From the NCBI GenBank assembly GCA_034669965.1, contig JAXMOK010000001.1:434001-498000 (forward strand): DNA of 64,000 nucleotides. Reading direction: 5' to 3'. A program made the translations under genes and the position numbers. The notes beneath the pieces are model-generated. The model ran no database searches and was not told the DNA's origin. It saw only the letters and a program-made list of their open reading frames with translations. This document shows positions 16,311-23,832 of the stretch, piece by piece. The DNA comes from HXMU1420-13 sp034669965. Lineage in GTDB: Bacteria > Bacteroidota > Rhodothermia > Balneolales > Balneolaceae. How positions within the stretch are numbered: the stretch's first letter is position 1; each line of letters begins with the position of its first letter.

Positions 16311-17236
16311 TAGTTCATTTTTACTAAATGTTGCCGTGTTGTAATCAGGTTAGAGATGCGAACTCCAAAATGTTCGTCGACCACAACAACCTCTCCTTGT
16401 GCAATTTTCTGCCCGTTAACCATAATATCAACAGGCTCACCGGCAAGTTTATCCAGCTCAATAACCGAGCCTTTTGTAAGCTGCAGTACCCGACCTAATG
16501 GCAATTCGATGCGGCCTAGTTCTACGGATACTTCCATTTCTACATCGCGGAGCATATCCATGCTTTTGCCGTCTTCACCCACAATATCTAATGAGGCATC
16601 GTCGTCGAAATCTTCAAATTCGATATAACTTCCTGAAATCTCTTCCTCCTGATCCAAAATGGATTCGCCGTTACTAATCTCTTTGAATCCATCGGCAGGA
16701 ATATCCTCCTCTTCTACAACGTCTTCGATTTCAATCCTTGCATCAGGATTTCCAATTAAGATACCAGCGTGTACGTTCTCATCAGCTAAACCTTCTACCT
16801 CTAGCTTTACATGCAAAAACTCGGTATGACGCAACTGCTCGTACATTGCAGAATGCTCCATCGGCTGGATTTCGCCCAAGTCAAATTCAATACCATCATC
16901 GTTTAGCACACTTTTGAAGGTATTCTTTAATTCTTCAGAGAATTTCTTGAGTAGATCAATGGTTTTCTCGTTGAAGGTTTTTTCTTCGATACCAAGCATA
17001 ATGCTAGATAACAAGCCGAACCATTCTTTATCTAGGATGGCTATAATATCTTGCTCGCTTACAGCATCGTGGGCAAAAAGGTAGATATCTTCGCTACCTA
17101 AACCTTGGTAACCGGTATCGGTGTCGATCATTCCGGTTTCGGTTAGTGTAACCGTGGTTTCTTCAAGAATAACTGAGGTTAAAAATTCCTCAATCTTGGG
17201 AAGGTATCGGGTGATTTGATCTTTATACTGTTCCAT
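16310..17236 (-). CDS. fliY: FliY-type switch protein (FliN with CheC-like N-terminal part)
   Basis: A 308-aa C-ring protein. The C-terminal 80 residues are a standard SpoA/FliN domain (VEMEVSVELGRIELPLGRVL through HFGVRISNLI). The N-terminal 200 residues resemble the CheC-like part of FliY: SVILEETTVTLTETG, then SEELKNTFKSVL, which contains one ExxN site of the type used by CheY-P phosphatases. An acidic linker of about residues 175-220 joins the parts. It probably forms the base of the C ring with FliM and may dephosphorylate or bind CheY-P. It is encoded between fliM and fliO. The FliN domain is certain; phosphatase activity is inference. Confidence 0.87.
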   Translation of the reverse strand: MEQYKDQITRYLPKIEEFLTSVILEETTVTLTETGMIDTDTGYQGLGSEDIYLFAHDAVSEQDIIAILDKEWFGLLSSIMLGIEEKTFNEKTIDLLKKFSEELKNTFKSVLNDDGIEFDLGEIQPMEHSAMYEQLRHTEFLHVKLEVEGLADENVHAGILIGNPDARIEIEDVVEEEDIPADGFKEISNGESILDQEEEISGSYIEFEDFDDDASLDIVGEDGKSMDMLRDVEMEVSVELGRIELPLGRVLQLTKGSVIELDKLAGEPVDIMVNGQKIAQGEVVVVDEHFGVRISNLITTRQHLVKMN

Positions 17237-17238
17237 TG

Positions 17239-18174
17239 TTATACCAATTCCTGTTCATTAATTTCTTCAATAATCTCAAACACTTTGATGGCTTTTCTGC
17301 CTTGTTTTAGCCCCGGGTAGCCATTCATTTTAGCAACTCCGTTAACTTTAATTTCTAAAGGCTCATCTGCCTTTTGTTTTAAAGGGATAGTGTCTCCCTC
17401 TTTCAAACTCAAAATATCTTCCAACGAAAGCGTTGTTGTACCTAGCAAAGGCTGAATTTTAACTCGTGCTTTTTTAATTGTTCGGCGATAATCTAACGCA
17501 GCCTCATTGTTTAGACGCTCAAGGTTTGCTCCTCTATCTTTTTTGATGATAGAATCGTTCAGCGCTCGTTTTAGAAAAGCGTATGAGTAAGAAACGCCTA
17601 CCTCAATTTTATCAACACCCAAATCAACCATAATTTTAGCCGATAAAGTTGGGTCTACCGAAGCAAAGTGAAGGTTATCGGGTTTATTCTCGTAGGTAGA
17701 TTTATCTATATCAAATTTCAGATATGGCTCCCAGGCTACGCGAACTTCTTCTTTAATGCTTTCCATAATGCGAGAAATGATCTTTTCTTCGATAATGGTT
17801 AACACTCTTTTGTGTGTTAAATCGATGCCAGGTCCACCACTTTGCTTTTCAATAATATGAATGCAAAACTCAGGTGGCATCGAAACGATGATCTCTCCAC
17901 CTAGGTGTTTTCCTTCAAGTATATAGATTACTGCCGGGCTTGGTAGATCTTTGGTGAAATCATCCGAAGAAAACTGCTCGATCCTGTCGAGAGCAACATC
18001 CACTTTATAGTTTAACGATGTGCTATAAATACGCCCTAACCCACGTGCAATAGTATCATGGATCTGCTCAATCGTGCGCATGATCTCTTTACTAAACAGC
18101 TTTGGGCGGCGGAAGTCGTAGGGAACTACAAACTTAACCTTGCCCTTCTTTTTGTTGGGGGTTTGAGAGCCCAT
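17239..18174 (-). CDS. fliM: Flagellar motor switch protein FliM, N-terminally short
   Basis: A 311-aa FliM with the middle domain (FSKEIMRTIEQIHDTIARGL, GGPGIDLTHKRVLTIIEEKI) and a C-terminal SpoA domain (RVKIQPLLGTTTLSLEDIL through GYPGLKQGRKAIKV). FliM links FliG to FliN/FliY in the C ring. Canonical FliM starts with the CheY-P-binding peptide LSQxEIDALL. Here the product begins MGSQTPNKKKGKVKFVVPYD and an in-frame stop (TAA, 18093+100 region at 18193-18195) excludes an upstream start, so that peptide is absent. The switch must receive CheY-P by another route, possibly the FliY-type partner next to it. Confidence 0.93.
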   Translation of the reverse strand: MGSQTPNKKKGKVKFVVPYDFRRPKLFSKEIMRTIEQIHDTIARGLGRIYSTSLNYKVDVALDRIEQFSSDDFTKDLPSPAVIYILEGKHLGGEIIVSMPPEFCIHIIEKQSGGPGIDLTHKRVLTIIEEKIISRIMESIKEEVRVAWEPYLKFDIDKSTYENKPDNLHFASVDPTLSAKIMVDLGVDKIEVGVSYSYAFLKRALNDSIIKKDRGANLERLNNEAALDYRRTIKKARVKIQPLLGTTTLSLEDILSLKEGDTIPLKQKADEPLEIKVNGVAKMNGYPGLKQGRKAIKVFEIIEEINEQELV

Positions 18175-18198
18175 TGGACTTAGGGAATTTGTTTATAC

Positions 18199-18693
18199 TC
18201 ATTGCAATACATACTTCGTGAAATACAAGTTTTGTACCGAAGTCTCCCCGATCGACGAATTAATTATGTCGGTAACTTCGATCCTTAAAACTTCACGTTC
18301 TTCAGCCGTTGTAAGTTCACTAACCGTTCGCGAAGAAAATGCTTCTATAAGTTCTTGCTTAACCCTGGGATTACTGGTTTCCATTAGCGGAATGTGCTCT
18401 AATTGCATTTCAAGGCTAATTTCTACCATTAAATAGCGCCTGCCATTGGTGTTCGCGGGATTAACCACCAGCTGTTCCATCATATATGTTCCCATTTCAG
18501 GCGGTTCTTCCTGATTCATTTTTACATATAAACTTGGGTAATACATGTCTACAATTACATATGCGAGATAAGCTTGCCCTGCAAGAATTAGCACTAAAAG
18601 GAAAATTTTTCCAATTACTACCACTTTGTTTGGTGCTTGTTTGCCTTTCGCACCAGTTTTTTTCGCTTTTGTATTTTTTTTGTCTTCTGCCAT
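18199..18693 (-). CDS. fliL: Flagellar basal body-associated protein FliL
   Basis: A 164-aa single-span membrane protein: a basic cytoplasmic start (EDKKNTKAKKTGAKGK), a membrane segment at about residues 25-50 (VVVIGKIFLLVLILAGQAYL), and a periplasmic domain with the FliL pattern LVVNPANTNGRRYLMVEISLE and RVKQELIEAFSSRTVSEL. FliL surrounds or supports the stator units. It lies between motB and fliM, which fits a stator-linked role. The stop overlaps no other gene. Length and layout match the family. Confidence 0.92.
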   Translation of the reverse strand: MAEDKKNTKAKKTGAKGKQAPNKVVVIGKIFLLVLILAGQAYLAYVIVDMYYPSLYVKMNQEEPPEMGTYMMEQLVVNPANTNGRRYLMVEISLEMQLEHIPLMETSNPRVKQELIEAFSSRTVSELTTAEEREVLRIEVTDIINSSIGETSVQNLYFTKYVLQ

Positions 18694-18707
18694 TTTTTTC
18701 CTCTCTC

Positions 18708-19457
18708 TTATTGCTCCGAGTAAGATGTTTCCACACTGACAACATCCATATTGTCTTGTAACGGGTTAATCTTTTTATCAACCAAATAAATCTCAACACG
18801 TCGGTTTCGTTTTCTACCTTCGGGAGTTGAGTTATCAGCAATGGGCTTGAATTCTCCATAACTGGTAGCTTTAAAGTTTTCAGCATCCAGTTCGGCTTTA
18901 ACTTGAATAAATTGTAGTACGGTAACCGAACGTGCTGCGCCAAGGTGCCAATTTGTTTGATGGATCGTTCCACCACTTATGGGCACGTTATCCGTATGCC
19001 CCTGAACTTCAACTTCCCAGCGATTATCATCGATCGATTTTGATACTTCTGTTAATATCGTTTTTGCAATCGGCAACAAATCAGACGAACCGCTGGCAAA
19101 TGCTACCGAATCATTCAGAGTGATTAAAAACCCATCTTCGGTTGCTTCAATTTCAACACCTTCCATGGTTGCGGTATTTTCTACAAATTCGGCCATAGCT
19201 TGCCACCGCTCCATCTGCTCTTCCAAAAATTCCTCTACCTGTTCCGGATTCGGATTATTCTGTAAATCGGTAGTAAGACTGCTGTTATCCGGGAAAAAGC
19301 CCGAATGTTGCTGGAAGTAGGATATAAAACTATTAAACGCCTGTTCCTCTACTCCTGGGGTCATTGTATACAACAGTACAAAGAACACCAGGAGAAGCGT
19401 AACCAGGTCGCCATAGGTCATTAACCAGGTTCCAGAATCTTCTTTAGGTTTTCCCAT
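18708..19457 (-). CDS. motB: Stator protein MotB
   Basis: A 249-aa protein beginning MGKPKEDSGTWLMTYGDLVT. The conserved proton-binding Asp is in YGD at the start of the single membrane helix (LVTLLLVFFVLLYTM). A periplasmic linker follows, then an OmpA-like peptidoglycan-binding domain with VQGHTDNVPISGG and RSVTVLQF. MotB anchors the ion channel to the cell wall. Its start lies 37 bases inside the 3' end of motA, an unusually long overlap. The presence of Asp does not by itself separate proton from sodium use. Confidence 0.95.
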   Translation of the reverse strand: MGKPKEDSGTWLMTYGDLVTLLLVFFVLLYTMTPGVEEQAFNSFISYFQQHSGFFPDNSSLTTDLQNNPNPEQVEEFLEEQMERWQAMAEFVENTATMEGVEIEATEDGFLITLNDSVAFASGSSDLLPIAKTILTEVSKSIDDNRWEVEVQGHTDNVPISGGTIHQTNWHLGAARSVTVLQFIQVKAELDAENFKATSYGEFKPIADNSTPEGRKRNRRVEIYLVDKKINPLQDNMDVVSVETSYSEQ

Positions 19458-20299
19458 TCTTTACCTTGTTGTTCTTTCCATAACTTGTATAGTTTCTCGT
19501 CACGTGTTTTCATAATCTTAAGCCCTTCGTGGTGCTTAACATATTCTGCACGTTCGGCTGGCTCTATATAAATGAGCATCTTTTTTTCCATGATTCTCGG
19601 ATTCTCGCCCTCAACCATCGAAAGTACACCTACGCGAAACATCCGCTTTCTTTTTAAATCCTTTTCTGCCAGATACTCTACCTTACCCGCCAACGGGGCA
19701 AATAGCATATTTGAGAACATACTGCCATATAATGTGGTTAAAAGAGCAACAGCAATACCAGCACCTAGCGCTTCAGGATCAGAAAGGTTCTGAAGCATCA
19801 ATACCATACCGATTACCGTTCCAATCATCCCAAAAGCGGGGGCAAAATTACTCATAGCTTTTAATACAGCCATTGCTGTGAAGCCTAGATCTTCGGCACT
19901 GTTAATTTCATCGGTGAGAATACTGTTCAGGCTTTCGGTTTTAAAACCATCTACCGCTAATTGTAATCCATTTCTTAGGTAGTCATCCTTCAGGTGTTTC
20001 AAATCTTCATCTAACACCAGCAATCCACCGGTGCGAACTCGGCGGGCAAACAAACTGATCAATTCCATATCGGTTCTAAGATCGACATTGGCATCCTTCA
20101 TCAGTTGCATCATAAACTGAAAGCTTTGTTTGATCTTCGCCATATCAAAACTCACTAAGGTGGATGCAAATAGTCCCCCGGCAACAATGATAAACGAAGG
20201 CACATCAACAAATAGCACAATACTTGCATTCGGCAAAATGGCTCCTAGCACTAATACAATGCCAAGGACTAAGCCTATCATACTCGATTTATCTAACAT
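19421..20299 (-). CDS. motA: Stator protein MotA
   Basis: A 292-aa four-helix membrane protein of the MotA/PomA family. It has MLDKSSMIGLVLGIVLVLG at the start, MAVLKAMSNFAPAFGMIGTV in the third helix and GAGIAVALLTTLYGSMFSNM in the fourth. The cytoplasmic loop (about residues 60-150) holds the charged residues that contact FliG. MotA and MotB form the torque-generating ion channel. It is first in a nine-gene operon that continues through the switch and export-gate genes. An exact GCCGATAA sigma-28 box lies about 75 bases upstream. Confident call. Confidence 0.95.
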   Translation of the reverse strand: MLDKSSMIGLVLGIVLVLGAILPNASIVLFVDVPSFIIVAGGLFASTLVSFDMAKIKQSFQFMMQLMKDANVDLRTDMELISLFARRVRTGGLLVLDEDLKHLKDDYLRNGLQLAVDGFKTESLNSILTDEINSAEDLGFTAMAVLKAMSNFAPAFGMIGTVIGMVLMLQNLSDPEALGAGIAVALLTTLYGSMFSNMLFAPLAGKVEYLAEKDLKRKRMFRVGVLSMVEGENPRIMEKKMLIYIEPAERAEYVKHHEGLKIMKTRDEKLYKLWKEQQGKEWENLKKILEPG

Positions 20300-20374
20300 A
20301 TCATTCTCGGTGTTTACTTTGTGCGAGCACTAGCCTGCCCTGCAACAAAGTGATTTGTGGGGTTCTTCTAAGGA

Positions 20375-20400
20375 TTATCGGCCACTTTGCGTCAGTTTTA
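20375..20400 (-). promoter_or_regulatory. Sigma-28 promoter of motA-fliR operon
   Basis: On the minus strand TAAA-N14-GCCGATAA, with the -10 octamer at 20375-20382 and TAAA at 20397-20400. It lies about 75 bases before motA, and nothing else is transcribed from this strand here. This is among the best matches in the window to the textbook FliA consensus. Confidence 0.8.
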
Positions 20401-20509
20401 AGAATCTTTTAATAAAAATGTTGAAAGGTGATGAGGGTGGGTTTTATTGATGACTGGAATCATCAAAAACACTTACAATCGGTGGGTTGAGTTTCGAAGG
20501 GTTGAGTTC

Positions 20510-20950
20510 CGAAGGGTTGAAACCCTTCTTTTGGTAAAATCAAATTGTAGCAAACCTTTTACCAAGAGAAGGACTTCAGTACTTCTACCAAATTATTGGA
20601 CAGAATTTACCCATTGATTAACATTTCTCGGGGGCAGGTCTTTCTATAATTAGAAATATCAAGTTCGCAATATGGACGGGCGAATTTCGAAGCATTTGAA
20701 TTTGAAGTGTGTCAAGCGAAGGGTTGAAACCCTTCTTTTGGTAAAATCAAATTGTAGCAAACCTTTTACCAAGAGAATGACTTCAGTCCTACTACCAAAT
20801 TATTGCACAGAATTTACCCGTTGATTAACATTTCCCGGGGGCAGGTCTTTCTATAATTAGAAATATCAAGTTCGCAATATGGACGGGTGAATTTCGAAGC
20901 GTTTGAATTTGAAGTGTGTCAAGCGAAGGGTTGAAACCCTTCTTTTGGTA
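20510..20950. repeat. 207-bp tandem direct repeat, two full copies and a stub
   Basis: Copy 1 is 20510-20716, copy 2 is 20717-20923, and a third begins at 20924 but stops after 27 bases at 20950. The two full copies differ at about eight positions. Each unit opens with the perfect hairpin GAAGGGTT-ga-AACCCTTC and then CTTCTTTTGGTAAAA, which can pair with TTTTACCAAGAGAAG 30 bases later. Each also holds a phrase GATTAACATTTC(C/T)CGGGGGCAGGT. That phrase reappears at 21050-21072 after an IS fragment, so the third copy was interrupted. No credible gene is present. Confidence 0.88.
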
Positions 20951-21050
20951 ATGGACTTACTACAAAAAAGTGGACAGTAAGTTAAGACAGTCACGCAGCA
21001 CGAGTTTGGGTTAATTGTTGTTCAATTTGATTTGGAGTTTGGTAGTCCAA
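20951..21050 (-). mobile_element. Remnant of an IS3-type insertion sequence (3' end)
   Basis: On the minus strand the last 19 codons of a transposase are readable: LDYQTPNQIEQQLTQTRAA and stop (stop at 20991-20993). This is the usual C-terminal ending of IS3-family OrfB proteins. It is followed by a terminal sequence that on the plus strand reads TGGACTTACTAC and AAAAAAGTGGACAG. The fragment is about 100 bp and sits exactly where the inner part of the third 207-bp repeat is missing. The family call is from memory of IS3 endings, so moderate. Confidence 0.6.
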
Positions 21051-21089
21051 TTAACATTTCCCGGGGGCAGGTATATCCAAAAGTTCCAA

Positions 21090-21300
21090 AATTTTGCGTA
21101 GTTGATTAACCCTCAATATTTTACTGACCTGACCCTCTCCTACAATAGGAAAGGGAGCTCGTTGATCGAAACTTGAATACAATATCACTTCCATTCCCTT
21201 AATATGTCTATGAGTTTGTAATTCGTACTTCCTAATTCCTGACTCGCATATTCGTAATTCACCCGAGTTCAATGTTCAAGTGTTCAACTGTTCTACAGTT
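21090..21300. repeat. Inverted copy of the interspersed repeat family
   Basis: Read on the minus strand, this stretch carries TTGAACATTGAACTCGGGTG, AATTACGAATATGCGAGTC and a paired CCCTCTCC/GGAAAGGG segment. These match the composite repeats found at 11805-12735 in the opposite orientation. A 73-codon frame across it (21051-21272) is made of repeat sequence and is not taken as a gene. Confidence 0.6.
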
Positions 21301-21336
21301 CAACAAACCCCTGCCTATACTTCCTTTTCTAAACAC

Positions 21337-21376
21337 AAAAGACCCCCATCCAACTTTACGTCGACTGGGGGTCTTT
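21337..21376 (-). terminator. Rho-independent terminator after flgE
   Basis: AAAGACCCCC (ending 21347) pairs with GGGGGTCTTT (21367-21376); on the minus strand the stem ends in a T-rich run (TCTTTTGTGTTT). It lies about 50 bases beyond the flgE stop and closes the flgB-flgE operon. Confidence 0.82.
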
Positions 21377-21425
21377 AACCAACCTACCATGATGTTCTAC
21401 TAAAACTTGTATTACTTATCGGAGA

Positions 21426-23042
21426 TTATCTCTTCAAGTTAACCGCTTCTGTCAACATTTCGTCAGAAGTTGAAATTACTCTCGCGTTCGACTGATACGC
21501 ACGTTGAGAAGTAATCATGTTGGTAAATTCTTTTGCTAAATCAACATTTGAACCTTCTAAGCTTCCAGAATTAATGTTTGTACCGGCAAGATTGCTTGCG
21601 GTATCGATTAAAGTTTCGCCAGCAGATGTACTAGCACGGAATAATCCGCCACCAACCATTTCTAAGCCATGTTGGTTTTGCACTCTAGCGATGGCAATTT
21701 GTGCTAGAATTGCACTACTTCCATTGTCATAAATTCCTTGTACTTGACCGTCTCCATCAATAGCTACATCAATTAATAAGCCAGAACGATACCCGTCTTG
21801 TGAAGTTACTTTAGCAGTATTTTGGCCAGAATATTGAGTTATACTTGATCCTGTGTTTTGATCACCTAAGGAAACATTAAATGAAGTTGTTCTTGCGCCA
21901 CCACCAGGTTCAAAAGTTAATGACAACAGATCTTCTGAGGTGAGCTGTCCTAACTCATCAAAGCTAACTGTACCTGTTTGACCTGCACTAATGCTTTCTC
22001 CGTCTAAGAATTTCGCATCATACTGCCATTCGTTATTTCCTGTTTGTGTGAATTCTAAAACCAGAGAATGAGCTTTTCCAAGATTATCGAATACGGTAGT
22101 ACTCATTGTTTGCTCGCTGGTTTTGCCTTCCTGAGTTACACCGAAGCCAGGGAAATTGATTTCACCGGTTCCAGAAATCGAAGTATTTGTGATGTTAAGC
22201 TCACTATCACCAAGCTGAGAAGAACTCAAGGTTAAGGCGCCATCGATAAGTACCATTTCGGCTTCGCCAGTTGGTAAACCAGCATTAAACGAAGCCAACA
22301 TATCATCTAACGTATCTCCGGATGTGAAGGTATGAGAAACAGATGATGTAGTACCATCATTTAAAGTAATATCAAAAGTGATAACATCTCCATCTACTAA
22401 ATCTGTTGACGTACGTGAAAGGTCATTTAACTCTGTAGAACCAGTAGCGGTGTTTCCATCAACTGAAAATCCACTTTGAGCCTGTAATACTTTGCTTTTG
22501 CTTGTGTTGGCATTCAAATTACCTGCAAGCGTCACTAAATCCGTTTTCTTAGGAGGTAGAGGATTTTCAAAATCAATACGAACACTTTCTGGAGCTCCAC
22601 CGCCAATAATGCTGCCAGAACGATCCGCAATATATCCCATTACATTGTTACCACTCTGATTTACAAGATATCCATCACTGTTAAATACAAAGTTACCGGC
22701 ACGAGTCATTAAATTTTCTCCACCCGAATTCACTACAAAAAATCCATTTCCTGAAAGTGCTAAATCGGTAGTTCTACCAGTATTTTGCATAGCACCCTGG
22801 GCAAAATTTCTACTAATTGATGATACTCGTACACCTAAGCCAACCTGGTTGCTGAACTGCGGGGCCGATTCTCCTGAACCTTCTCTACTTAAATTTTGGT
22901 TCATCATTTCTGCAAAAGTTATAGAAGATGATTTGAAACCAGCTGTATCTACGTTCGCAATGTTATTACCGATCACATCCATCTTCGCCTGAAATGCATT
23001 CAAGCCGCTTATTCCAGCATTTAGTGATTTAACTAATGACAT
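21426..23042 (-). CDS. flgE: Flagellar hook protein FlgE
   Basis: A 538-aa axial protein. The N-terminus holds SLNAGISGLNAFQAKMDVIG and NNIANVDTAGFKSS, and GNGFFVVNSGGENLMTRAGN follows. The C-terminus has the hook-family helix EFTNMITSQRAYQSNARVIS. The central variable region (about residues 170-400) is Thr/Ser/Gly-rich and surface-exposed in the hook. FlgE polymerises into the universal joint outside the cell. It is last in the 13-gene operon and follows flgD by 100 bases, ending at a strong terminator. The length exceeds the roughly 400 residues of enteric FlgE, which is common for this protein outside enterics. Confidence 0.95.
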   Translation of the reverse strand: MSLVKSLNAGISGLNAFQAKMDVIGNNIANVDTAGFKSSSITFAEMMNQNLSREGSGESAPQFSNQVGLGVRVSSISRNFAQGAMQNTGRTTDLALSGNGFFVVNSGGENLMTRAGNFVFNSDGYLVNQSGNNVMGYIADRSGSIIGGGAPESVRIDFENPLPPKKTDLVTLAGNLNANTSKSKVLQAQSGFSVDGNTATGSTELNDLSRTSTDLVDGDVITFDITLNDGTTSSVSHTFTSGDTLDDMLASFNAGLPTGEAEMVLIDGALTLSSSQLGDSELNITNTSISGTGEINFPGFGVTQEGKTSEQTMSTTVFDNLGKAHSLVLEFTQTGNNEWQYDAKFLDGESISAGQTGTVSFDELGQLTSEDLLSLTFEPGGGARTTSFNVSLGDQNTGSSITQYSGQNTAKVTSQDGYRSGLLIDVAIDGDGQVQGIYDNGSSAILAQIAIARVQNQHGLEMVGGGLFRASTSAGETLIDTASNLAGTNINSGSLEGSNVDLAKEFTNMITSQRAYQSNARVISTSDEMLTEAVNLKR

Positions 23043-23142
23043 GAGATTTCTCCTGTTTTTTTAGCAGCATTTTTTACTGAGCTGCAAATGGTGCTCTCTT
23101 TTCGATGAGCTACCCGTTATAGTTATCTATTTATTATAAATT

Positions 23143-23823
23143 CTAATCGTTGTTGGTACTTGTCCCAACTTCCTCTACGTCGCCGATAGGAATATCTATT
23201 CCATTAACCGACAAATATACGCCTTGTGCGGTATAGCGCACTTTACTGGCAAGGCCTTCGATGAATGTAAGTGCGCCTACATTGTTGTCGCCATTTTTAG
23301 CAACAACTTCAACGGTGTAGTCACCCTCTCCCATTCTTTCTCCGTTATTATTAAATCCATCCCAGGTCCATTTACTATCTCCCTCGGGAATTCCTTTTAA
23401 ACTTTCTCGTCGTACTTCAGCACCACTAGCTGTACGAACAATAATTTCTACTTCTGATGCCGAATCATTCAGTTTATAATTGATCTCAGCATTGCCCTCG
23501 CTACTTAAAAATATCTGATTGCTAAGTGCACGAATATCTTTTCCTGTTAATGATGCCGCCATCGAGTTCGTTAAACTTGAACCCATTAAATCCTGGCTCA
23601 TCGTTAATTGATCTAACCCTTGATTCACAGAAATCAATTGCTCTACAGAATTAAACTGTGCTAGCTGCGATGCAAACTCAGCACCGTCCATTGGGTTTAC
23701 TGGATCCTGATTTCTCATCTGTGCAACAAGAAGCTGTAAAAACTCTTGTTGCCCTAATTTACTTTTACCTTGAGGCTCAGAGTTGTATTGCGTTAGAGTC
23801 GAGTTAATTCCTTGAATATCCAT
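23143..23823 (-). CDS. flgD: Hook-capping scaffold protein FlgD
   Basis: A 226-aa protein with the conserved N-terminal part KLGQQEFLQLLVAQMRNQDP and NPMDGAEFASQLAQFNSVEQL. The C-terminal part holds the FlgD Ig-like/Tudor region (WTWDGFNNNGERMGEGDYTV). FlgD caps the growing hook and is discarded after assembly. It lies between fliK and flgE, the common order. Length is normal. Confidence 0.95.
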   Translation of the reverse strand: MDIQGINSTLTQYNSEPQGKSKLGQQEFLQLLVAQMRNQDPVNPMDGAEFASQLAQFNSVEQLISVNQGLDQLTMSQDLMGSSLTNSMAASLTGKDIRALSNQIFLSSEGNAEINYKLNDSASEVEIIVRTASGAEVRRESLKGIPEGDSKWTWDGFNNNGERMGEGDYTVEVVAKNGDNNVGALTFIEGLASKVRYTAQGVYLSVNGIDIPIGDVEEVGTSTNND

Positions 23824-23832
23824 TGTGCTTTC

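Noticed and set aside
17678..17685. Internal promoter TTATCGGG in fliM
   Set aside because: Coding sequence, no -35, likely chance.
21051..21272. 73-codon frame on the minus strand ending PAPGKC
   Set aside because: It is built from the 207-bp repeat core and the dispersed repeat family, and the same ending occurs in the other repeat copies; no independent coding evidence.
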